Source: Isoperla grammatica (Eukaryota > Arthropoda > Insecta > Plecoptera > Perlodidae). Taken from it: DNA of 64,000 nt. The notes under the pieces were generated by a model. It was not told where the DNA came from, did not search any database, and saw only the letters and a program-made list of their open reading frames with translations. The stretch spans positions 53,563,564-53,627,563 of the forward strand of contig OX246741.1 of NCBI GenBank assembly GCA_945910005.1. The letters are read 5' to 3'. Numbering within the stretch: the stretch's first letter is position 1; each line of letters starts with the position of its first letter. A program made the position numbers and the translations under genes. This document shows, one piece after another, positions 46,101 through 58,100 of the stretch.

Positions 46101-49100
46101 GATTTTATCGAAACTTAATGAATGTTGCATATATTTTGTTCCGTTATGTAGACTTTGATAGCCGTGCTAGCTACCCACTTCGATTTTAAACGCTGTTTCA
46201 AAGATAAGAACAAAAGAAACTTAAATTCTCACTACCTTTGAACTCGTCCGACAGCCGAATAGCTAAGACTTCAAATTATTCTTAGACCTAACCTTAAAAG
46301 TTATCCATTCATTGTTTTACTAGCCAATGGTCGAGTGACTTCGTAGTCGGCCCCTACACCTAGGGGCACCCATTGTTGCTATGGATTTGTTTTGTTTATG
46401 GGAAATAACATGCAAACAATTGTTACCTTGGTAACAATGGGCGCCCCTAGGTGTAGGGGCCGACTATGAATTCCAACCTTAATCAGGGCTTCTCAAACTA
46501 TATGGGTCGCGAGCTTATGAAAAATGGAATGTAAGGTGTAGGCTTATTATAGAATCGAACTTTTTAAAGAAAATGAATAAATAGATGCATACAGAAAAGT
46601 AAAAAAAAAAGTTTAAAAAAATCGAACTTTTTAAAGAAAATTACTACAAAGATGTATAAAGAAAAGTTGAAAAAAGAGGCTCAGCGGGAAACTTCCTTAA
46701 GGCGCTTTCATAGCAACACGGCAACACGTTTTTTCCGGACCGGCAGATCACGTGAACCAATCAGAAACTTGCCGTGCCTGCCCTGATTGGTTCACGTGAT
46801 CTGCCGGTCCGGAAAAAACGTGTTGCCGTGTTGCTATGAAAGCGCCCTTACTCTTGCATCCGCTAATAAAAATGTCAACACAGAGCGAAGCGAATCGACG
46901 CAAGTATCGGCTAACAAGCGACCATCTATTTCCGTGTATAACTACGCAAATAAGGTCCAATATAAGACGGGGTCGCGAGATTTTTTACCTAGAAATTTGG
47001 GCTCGCGGGCAAAAAAGTTTGAGAAGCCCTAGACTAAATATTGTGTAAACCTTTAAGAGCCAAGAGATTCTATCACCCTCGAGTGTGGTCAGTAGGGCTT
47101 AATGTTATCACAGTCAAGCCCGATACAACCCACATCAACAAAACTCTCCATCCTCATATTAATCATCTGACGTTGTATTGTTTTCACCCAGCCTCACACA
47201 TGGCCACATGACGTTAGTACACAAAGCGCCGGCTTACTACACGACACAATGTGTAGTTACGTAACGTACTATAGTCGCCGTACAACATCTTTGGTATTGC
47301 TTCCGTCACGGGTGGGTGAGCGGCAGCCAACCAGCGGCCGTGGCTAATTCAAATACCTACTCGGGTTGGCCGAGACCGTAAACACGTCATCAATTGATGA
47401 CGAAAGCATTACCGAAGTTGTTCTAAGAGAACTTATACACATCGATATGTATCTATAGACTCGAGGAGTTATGTGTATATGTAATATGGCGCTAGCTAAA
47501 GTGTTCTATCTCGATTCCTGAGCTGACCGTGGAATAGTTGGATCGGATCCAAACTAACAGTAACATTATTAAGAATCTTGCCCGGCGTCGTCGGATATAA
47601 TCCGCGATTCCTTTGAACGTTACTACATGTTTTATGACACGTTCGACGTTTCAAACGCTGCTCGGTACACGTGCACCGATTCTATGAGAGGGCAGACAGA
47701 CCCCATAGCACCGTGGCTGTGGCACCATAGCAGTAGGCCTACGTAGGAGGGATTGGTCCCTACGTAACTCATGCTGATGAAATAACGAGTCGAAATGACG
47801 AGTCCAGTAGTACAACTATTAAATTTAAAACCGCGCAAAATCACGTGTTTAGTTAATGATATTGATAGATGATATGTAAAAAAAGTGTTACTTACCAACA
47901 CTAAGGTCCGTATACATAGTCCGGAATCAAGCCTTCCTCAACTCAGCCTCGCCCAACCACCAATCACGGAACGGCATTGCCATGTGGACGGTGGCTAAGT
48001 GAGGCTGAGGAGATGCTGAGTTGAGGAGAGCCTGAGTGTGAACTATGCATTCAGGCCTAAGTTTCATACGAGCTAAAAACTGGATTTACAACATTCTAAT
48101 TATTGCAATCATTACGGTTGTCATTATAGGGTCATTCATATTAGACTTCAAAATGTTTGCCACTTTTTCAATATATGTGTAGCGTTCTAAATACATGACT
48201 AAAACATGTTAATTTTGTGCGGTTTTAACGAGGCTATACTTCTCTTCGTACACGAAGCAGTGAGAGGATAAGGGATTGTTTTGTTGCTTTGCACACAGGC
48301 CGGATACTGTACGGCTTACGTCACCGCAGCCCTAACCATGACTCAAACCCAGGGCCTGGATTCACAAGAGACCCTAGAAGTCTTTTTCTGGTTCTCTATA
48401 AGACCGGCCTAACTTTGGACCTCTTGTAAAACCAGACCTAAATCACAGGAAGTATAGATACTATATATTATAATTCCTGGTCGGAGCAAAGACAGAATAA
48501 ACATTCCAATAATATGATTGAAAAATCTATTTTCCGATATTGGCCAAATTCACAAGAGAAGTTAGGCCGGTCTTAAAGTTAAGACCAGAAAAAGACTTGG
48601 GACCTCTTGAGAAGTTGTTATCTAGATGTGATGCCCACCCAGCAATTGCGGTACTTAAGTAGTTATGAGTCTCATCTACCATTCCTATTTCTGGCCTTTA
48701 TTGTACCTAGTTATTACCGATTCATTTCCCCAATTATCTGTTCCCCCGCTGTGATGCACCGCTGTGGGCTACAGCCCAGGGCGGCACAATCTCAGACAAC
48801 ACTTCTTCAATCATCTCAATTTCACATTTAAATGAACAAGAACGAAATAGAGAATCTAATTAGACGATTCACCGCAGGTTTGCGTGATTGACGGATTTAG
48901 TGAGTAGAATCCAACGGATGGGAGACTCCATGTATTCAGATTCACTAACACCCCTCGCCTTCCACCCCTCGCCTTCCACCCCTCGCCTTCCACCCCTCAC
49001 CTTTCACCCCTCGCCTTCTGCAGCCACACTCGCGATGTACCTATACCTAAACTTTGTCCGTGGCAAAGCTGAGAACGCCGCAGGGCATTTTTCACCCCAA

Positions 49101-52100
49101 GTTGTTTGTACACCCCAATGTAATCGTTTGTTTGTTGTGTGGATGCCTATTATTTGACTAGATGTTGGGTTTTAAAGAAATGTGCGCATGGTTGAACTTT
49201 TGTTATGGCTTCCGGTAATGAATTCGGGGATTTTGTCTCATTTTTGTGCTAGCCAGGTAGTGGGGGTGTACATTTGTGAAATGCCAAGATGGGCGAAAAA
49301 CTGACTGATTTTCTTGTTCTCAACTAAGCCACGCACTTACTGTAGTTACAGTTATTCGTGAAGAAGGGCACATCAGGGAAAAGCTGATATGCATCCTAGC
49401 AGAGATTCCAACGTAAAATTATTACTTTTGAATGAAATATTATGATCTACAACATGGCACCAAGTCGTTCTTACCACCAATCACAAGCTTTGAAATTAAT
49501 TTGTCTGATATCTGAACATTTCGCTGACAACCACAAGACCGGGCGTCGTCACGTGACAACGACAGCGGGGAGATATGGAATAATAGCACGTGTCTCTCAC
49601 ACGTGTCCTACGCTAAACTCGAAGGTGTTATAACCGAGGCAGACCCAACAGAAACTACGGCCTCCAGCGCAGAATACGAACGCGGAAAAGAATAAAATAA
49701 ATTATTAGTACCAGACAAACAAGATCTTGTTACATAATCTTGATCTTGAGTAAAGTACATAATTTTGTAATACCTACTGTCCTCACTTCCTACAGATTGT
49801 TACTTCAATGTGTAAACCACTTTTCGACATTTTGGAAATAGGATGGGAAGGGGGGGGGGGGGGAGCGTACTGGGGCCCTATTCTGTATAACTTTGTTACC
49901 GTCGATCCTGAAATGAATTCGAACTTGTTGCGTTAAATGTAATGTACAATAATGAGAAATTAAGTTAAAAATCAGGCATAATTAATTTCAGGATCGAGAG
50001 TAAAAAGTTAGAGAATGGGCAACTTCATGTTTGTCAATTTACAATTTTAATGAAACGTGTGTTGATTGGCCGGCCTGACACGTGTCACCATTATTGCGAC
50101 GAATCCGCAACTGTGGCAGAGTGTTTCCAATGTCACCATGTGTGATAACACGCACAAGTACAGTCCCAGTAGAAAGTGTGACCTCTAAGTTATCTGCGAT
50201 CCAAGCCGCCTTGACATTCCGCGTGGGTTCGCATCCATATGTCTCTCGCTGTTCATCAGCCTAAGCGGTTTAGCCGCGGTCGCTTAGCCGGTTCCCATAC
50301 TATTTATTTATTTACTATTTATTGACAACAGGTCACAAGACCCACAAGTGCAATATAATAAAGTTATTCAGGACAAGTACAATTACAAACAAATACAATT
50401 ATAAATACTGGCGAATTAACGAAACAAAATACAGCTAGACGTACACTAACTAGGCATAGCAGTGTATGTCGGCAACAGTTAAAAATAAATTAAAATTTAA
50501 ATAAATTTGAGTGAAAGATAAAAAAAAAGAGAAAGAGAAAGGAACTGTCTAGTTATTAGATTTGTGTAGATAGAGCGGATTTGAACGCATCCAGCTTCAT
50601 TTGAAGATTGAAGCTGGATGCGTTCAAATCCGCTACACAAATCGAGGTTACGCAGCCTCGGGCTAGGTCAGGAGGTGGATGGGTGACCACTCTCCTCTGA
50701 AACACTAGTTACCGTTGGTTAGAGCAGATTGGAGAGTTCGAAAGCTTGTGTAACAGCTTTGTTCTTCTCGTCAACTGCTCAGCAGTCCAGGTAAGTGGAG
50801 GAACCTATATGGCTGGTCAAAGTTACACCGTCTTTTCGGATGGGACGTAAAGCCGATGGTCCCCGACGTACTTTTCGACAGGAGTAGGCTACGTGCCGGT
50901 ACCAGCCTTACCCTTCTCCCTTCCTCATTATCATTCATCAATCATCACTCATCAGGCAAAAGAGGGCATTGTGCCCTACACTGGCCTTAATTACAATAAA
51001 ATAAATAAATAAAATCAGCCTAGCAGAGCCCGCGAGCGCAAAACTTCTCGCATCAACTTCTCCTGCCAACAACTGCGTCATCGCTACTCGTTTGGAAATC
51101 GATAATTACGGCCTCAGAACCGACAAATGGCAAACGGGTTCACGTCAGATAATAATTGTCCTGGCAGTCGGGTAAACACCGCGTTATTTGCAAACAGTGA
51201 AAGGTGCAGTAAGTACATTGGCTGGGCTGCACGTGTCACGTGGTTGGACGGTGCATGTCAAGACATTGTGGGGCAGCATTTGCATCATTCATTTCATGTA
51301 TATCCAATAGACCTGGTTCAGAATTGATCTAGGACCCTTAGATAAGTAATCACAACCCTCTAAATCTTCAATGACAACAATGTACAACAGTGGAAAATGC
51401 ACATTAACATTTGAAAACTAGTTGTTATTGTTGAGCATTGTTGTCATTGATCTATCAAGAACCCTTAGATAGAAGTAATTACGGGTCTCTATATCTTCAA
51501 TGACAACAATGCACACCAGTGAAAAATGCACCTTAACATAAAATTTGAAACCAAGTTGTTATTTTTGAGCATTGTTGTCATTGATCTATCAAGGACCCTT
51601 AGATAGAATATTAATCGCGGCCCTCTAGATCAATACTGAAAATCGTATATTCATTATAAAACTTATTGTTTAGATAGTTATTTAATCCTCTTTTGAGAAC
51701 ATCTGTAGATACTGACAATTTCTATCCCCTCACAATTCCAAAATGTTAATATCGAATGCTCGCTGATTCAACGAAAACCAACAGGTTCCCTGCATTCCTT
51801 CACACATTAGTAAAGGCCCAGTATAGTGCACCACCTTTATTAGTCACGCCCACTGTGATTGGGGTATTTTCGGGTATCCAAAACACGGTCGTATATTGTA
51901 TCATTATTGGAGTTGTTTCAAGTAGATGTTGATTGGACTCAGCATAAAACTATAGTTACGTTGGGACAAGTTTTTTTTTTTTAAGGGGTTTTATAAAGCA
52001 TTACAATTTTATGATATTATTTTTACTATTAACATGTAAAATACTTGATGCCCTACTATGACTAAACTAAATATATTACTTTTATCTAAAAACTATTCAT

Positions 52101-55100
52101 TCATTCATTTTATTACCAGCCTTTGAGATTACATTACATACAATAAAATAATTATATTCGTAATATCAGCTTTGTCAATATTCATAAGTCACAACAATAA
52201 AATTATTCATGTGTTGCAGAGATATGATTTACAATGATTTATATGTTACAACTATAGAAATTGTACATGAGTCGCAGTAATAAAATTTTTAGACACAGTG
52301 ATATGCTAAAGTACATATCAAATAATGCATAGTAGTCTACATCAGTGAGTCCTCAAACAGGCTCGCTGCAGCTATGGCGCGTGGCCATTGATAGGCCCTG
52401 ATGACGGACGCGTGGGTCGGCCATCGCAAAACAACAACATTAGCGGAGAAAGCAAAGCAGATAATACGTCGACCTCGTTTCCTGCAGAGCCCAATTACAA
52501 CAGTGCGAAGATGGTTTCGGTTTCAATAATTTGATTGAGGTAATTAATTTAGTACTTGAAAACACCCTCGAGTGCGGCGCTCCGGCAAAAATCGATGTTT
52601 ATGATGACATGGCTGAACAGAGAAACAAGAGACTATATATACTGGCGACGCCGTAAGCAACGAGGTGTCCCCTAACATTCTGAGAAGAGACGGTCGCTCC
52701 ACACGGTCTATTTCAACGGTATTCACCGGGATTTCACTATACCGGTATTGTTATTGTCCACTGCATTGACTGCACCGACCGTGAATGGAATGCGACCCCA
52801 CCACGTGTGACAACAGGCGAGCGATATAATCACTACAATACTTTAGACAAGAGAACGGGATGCAACTAGATTTAGGTTGGTAGTTGTCACACGCGTCACT
52901 TTATATTACACAATCCGTGACGACAACACCTTGCGAGTTAATTTGACGCGACTATAAATATATATCCTTGCGTAGATGGTATTGTGTGGGTACTGCCTGG
53001 GGTATGACGGGGCGTGGGGTATGACAGGGGGGTGGGGTATGAACGTGAGGGTGCACTTTCAAACGCTTCAGATTCCATTACTCTTGTACTGTAATGTACT
53101 ATACTGTATGAACCTGGTATATCTGCCAAACAGGACCACGACTACGATAATTTCGACTACGATACTTTCTGAAAGTGAAACAGTTTTTTAAAACTATTGC
53201 ATTATCACCATTTCTAGACCAGATTATTGATTTCAATAAAGTACATTTTGTAATTGGCAGACATTTTGCTTGATTTTTTCTCAGAGCAAATTTTATCTCC
53301 GAAATTCTATCTAATTATTTTTAGACATTTTGGATTTTGAATAGTTAACTAAATTTTCAACCGTTTGATTAGTTTACGATTCATTTTAAACAAGTAGGAA
53401 ATTACAATTCAACTGGAAAAAGAATGTTGAGGAGCGCATTTAAATAATGTCAATCAATACTGCCTATATAAGAATGGCATGTGTCAACGTTTCTTCCAAA
53501 TGGCCCCACTGGCATTCGAACTAAGTACTAAGGAAGGACTACGCACTAAGTAGTAGTAATTAATCTACTAGATTGTTATGATTCCAATTGGAGTGACAGG
53601 GTTGTAGGGTTCATCAGTCAATGGCTCAACTAAATACTGACTGAGCTGACCTTGAGTCATGAGCTGTGATTGGGTGAACAGAGTTTGTTGATCCCGTTCA
53701 CAATTACCATCGTTATCTTGTCTTTGTTTTCTGTGACAACGTTCAGTCATAATATGGTGACCGCGCGTCGTTGTGTGCGTTCCCATTCTTCCGCATTAAT
53801 ACCATACTTAGTATAATTATGTATGTATTGTGGATATAAAATACATAATATACTTTTGAAGCCAAGTATAGGTTCGATACGTTTTTTTTATTTTTTTTAT
53901 ACAAGATGAAATACATCATTACCAGGTTTGCTTATATTATATGGTTTGCCAATATGTTATTGGGAAAAAGGGCTTAATGTTAGGAGTAAAATCTTGGATT
54001 TGGGTTTTGGTCTTGGTTTTGGCCAAAAGTAAGCGAGACCTAGAAAATTTATTCTGTACAATTATGATCACGATTGAACTTGAAAAGAGTTCATACTATT
54101 CAATTATTATTTGAATATTCAGTAAAATCTATTTTGACGACCAAAATACTTTGAAAAATAGAAAAATGTATTTTCGATACACAATACATTATACAAGATA
54201 CTAAACTTGAGTATTTTCGAAACAACATACAAAATTTCGCATTCATATTTAAAATGTACATCTATCTTCGATACTGCCCAGCTCTGGCCGCATGTTATTC
54301 TGTATACCGTTAGTTTATATCACCTATCGCGCTATCTGTCCTATTCCAACACGTTTCCAAGAGAGGCGAGCTGTTCTGTGATGTGGCGAGGCCCGATACA
54401 GTTTCAGTGACGCGTGATTCGCCAGCAGAGTTGAGCTTGTGACGTAGGTGCGTAGCAGACAGAACCGAACCAAGGACACAGCGACACTAAACACGGAAGT
54501 ACGCGGTTGCACCACACGCAGTCAACTACGCCACGTAAACAGATGTTTTAACCGGTGTCTTTAAAACAACTTTTGAAAACGAAATTGTGGGAAGCTACAC
54601 AAGATATAATTATATTATCAGGGCCAACACATAAGGAAAACAAATATATGGATATGCTAAATTCATTAACATCGTATTATCGCATTTGATGTTTGAAATG
54701 GGTGAAGAGCAGTGATAAAAAAACCCGATTTAAAAAAAACTATGATATCACGGGTAGAAATATCGATATCATATTGCGATATCAAAGTTTACAAGTGACA
54801 TATCGATATCGGCGATATCGGAACTTTTATCGTCTGTTTTTAGGACCTCCAGACCAGCCAATGTCATTCATTATAAACAATATTACGTTTATAATTTAAC
54901 TTCACAATGTCGTACTGTGTGTTTCAATCTGTGTGCTGTATTATACAAAATTGAAAATATCCACACAAAACAGCGACGAAAATGCAGAACCGCAACACTG
55001 CGAAACTGTACTGTACAAGAGAAAAACCGTTTTTTTTTTGTTTTTTTTTTTGCTATCGCGAAATGAACAATATAGAAATTGTGTATCGATATCGAATTAT

Positions 55101-58100
55101 TTTTCTATTATCGATATCACATCGAATTATCGATATCGTTGGGCAGCCCTACTGAAAATGCTGGAGCTACCATCGTCATCGTCTTCACAATCATTGACAT
55201 GAGATTTACAGTGACAGTTAACTGACGTTGGTGCAACCGCACCTACACAATGTTGCATCTACTTGTCGTACACAAATAACTAATAACACGAAAAAAACGT
55301 TCGTTAGTCCGTGAAAGAAAGTGGGTTGGGTGACATTACGATGTCCTTGATTTGACCTTGTGACTTATCACACAAACACTCACTACTCAGTTTACGAGGC
55401 AATCAAGTGCGCATCAAGTGTTGACAGTAACGAACAATGAAATATCTCGATTAGCGTCAAATCAGACTTCCAATCAGCCGGCTGGCTTGTGTTGTCTTCT
55501 GTTGTGTTTGTGTTGCTGGGCTTGATTCGATTAAGGATAAAGTGTGTTTGTTATTGCGACCCGACCCAACACTTGTGTTTTCTTGATTGCTTTGTTCTTG
55601 TGGCGGTGACAGAGGACAGAAGAGCGATTCTGTATGAGCGACGATAAATTTATCAGCGGTTTTAGTCGTTACTGAAGGTGAATGCAAGGCGGTGATTGGC
55701 TCATCGCCTTCTTCTAACAACTGAAACCGGTGATAAACGTATCGTCGCCCATACAGTTATCAGCGGTTTTAGTCGTTACTGAAGGCGAATGCAAGGCGGT
55801 GATTGGCTCATCGCCTTCTTCTAACAACTGAAACCGGTGATAAACGTATCGTCGCCCATACAGTTATCAGCGGTTTTAGTCGTTACTGGAGGCGAATGCA
55901 AGGCGGTGATTGGCTCATCGCCTTCTTCTAACTACTGAAACCGGTGATAAACGTATCGTCACCCATACAGTTATCAGCGGTTTTAGTCGTTACTGAAGGC
56001 GAATGCAAGGCGGTGATTGGCTCATCGCCTTCTTCTAACAACTGAAACCGGTGATAAACGTATCGTCGCCCATACAGAATCACCCTGCAAGGCGAGATGA
56101 TTGTAACCGTTGCACTATAGAGATAGACCGAACAAGAAGCGATTAGCTATTTTCATAACTTTTAGAACTTTCTTCTGGGGGAACTTGTTACTCTTTACGA
56201 CTACTGTTTTTGAAAAAATTTCCTTTGGTGTTTGTAATAGTAGTTGGTGTAAGTAATAGTTGGTGTAAGTAATAGAGATTAAGGCCCGGTATTACAACAT
56301 CCCGCTATATATTTATCCCCCAACTTGTTTTCTCCTTTGGGGCCACGATCAGTGGTGTATTCCTAAAATATAAGGTGCCTGGGCGGTCAAATTTACGTGT
56401 GTACGGGGGAGGGGGGGGGGGGGGGAGGGGTGTAATTTAAGTGGGTGGAAAACGATGTTACAGAAATTGAATGGGGTTAAAGAACTTGAGGGGACGTTTT
56501 TGAGCAAAAATTCAGAGGCCATACATGAATTTATAATTTTCTTTTGGATTTTCGATGTTAATTAGCCCCATAGTGTAGTCTGTCAGATAGAACAATGAAA
56601 TCGGACGTTTTCAATTATCCACAACTACAAGGAGTCCTAACAACTGTCAAATATGATACCTGCACCAAAAACCTATTTCTTCTGTAAATCGTTTCGAAGC
56701 TATGTATATTTGGTCATGCGTATTTTTGCTGCTCCAATTATAGAAAACGTTTTTTATTACGCCAGGCTGTTCTTTGTTTAGCAATGTAGGACTTCGTGTA
56801 TGTATTGTAATGGTATAATATGGGCTGTTGACTGTTAAAAAGCACCTGGGCTAGCCCAGCCTCCAAATAAAAGTGTCTAGGCGGCGCCCAGGCCCGCCCA
56901 GGCTCGAATACACCACTGGCCACGATGCCGATTAGTGGTTGCCATGGAGAAAAAAGTTAGGGGTGGGCTAAATATTTAGCGTGCGTTTTAAGACCAAAAT
57001 AAGCTCGTTAATATTAATTGTGATTATGAAAGTGTATTTATATCATTAATACATAATAGATTCATTTTTAAAAAAAGTTTTAATTTTCTGTGATATTTGG
57101 TTTTTTACAACGAAAGAAACATAATTTCCAAAAATTTGGGTAATTCTCGTGAGGCAAGGGGGCGAGGGGGGGGGGGGGTGGGGGCATCTATAACTCCCAG
57201 TGTATGACTGCTACGATTATTTTCATGAAGTGCACGGCAGTGTTAACGTAGTAGGGCTCTTCGCGACCTAATATGGCGACATCACAGCACTCCCTATGAC
57301 GCGGCTATATCACTGTTGTGTGGGCGTGGTCGATAGTGATGACGTCACGCCACGTGCTCGCCACGTGCGTTCTCACAGTTCACATGAGTGTCTGCACGTG
57401 CATGGAGAGTTCGGCCTCTGTACGTGATGGTTGTATTGTATCAACTAGACTCACTTCTCAGCCACGTTCTTTGCCTTTTATTTACTGGCGACGCCGTAAG
57501 AAGCGAGGTGTCCCCTAAGATTCTGAGAAGAGACGGTCGCTCCACACGGTCATTTCAACGGTATTCAACTCGAGATTGCCCGATAGCTGCATTGTTATTG
57601 TCCGTTGTATATTGACTGCACCAACAGTGAATGGAATGCGACCCCACCACGTCTGACAACATGCGGGCGATATTATCACTACAATACCTTAGGCGAGAGA
57701 ACGGGATGCAACTAGACTTATGTTGGTTGTTGTCACACGCGTCACTTCACTATTACATAATCCGTGACGACAACACTTTGCAAGTTAACGCGACGGGACT
57801 ATAAGTTATTAATCCTCTTTATGATTTCTTGTGTACACGGTTTTAACCCGAGATGTTTCGAACAATTATGTAACAACATTATTCAGGGTTATGAGTCACT
57901 TCTCTACTTCTTTTGACTAAGAAATGTTAATCATTAAATTCTTCTATGAATGTATTCGACGCTTCTTCCATTTTGGCAACGGTGTTTGTTTTTAATGTTG
58001 ACCATATGACAGGTTCTTGAGTTGAGTATAGCATCCTACATCGTCAGTGCAACAACACTCAACAGGTACAGTTGTCCCAGACTACCTTACACATGCTTTC

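Noticed and set aside
53000..55200. A gene in the long AT-rich part of MCT-B intron 2
   Set aside because: Only short frames without resemblance to any family; ATCGATATC words are repeat debris.
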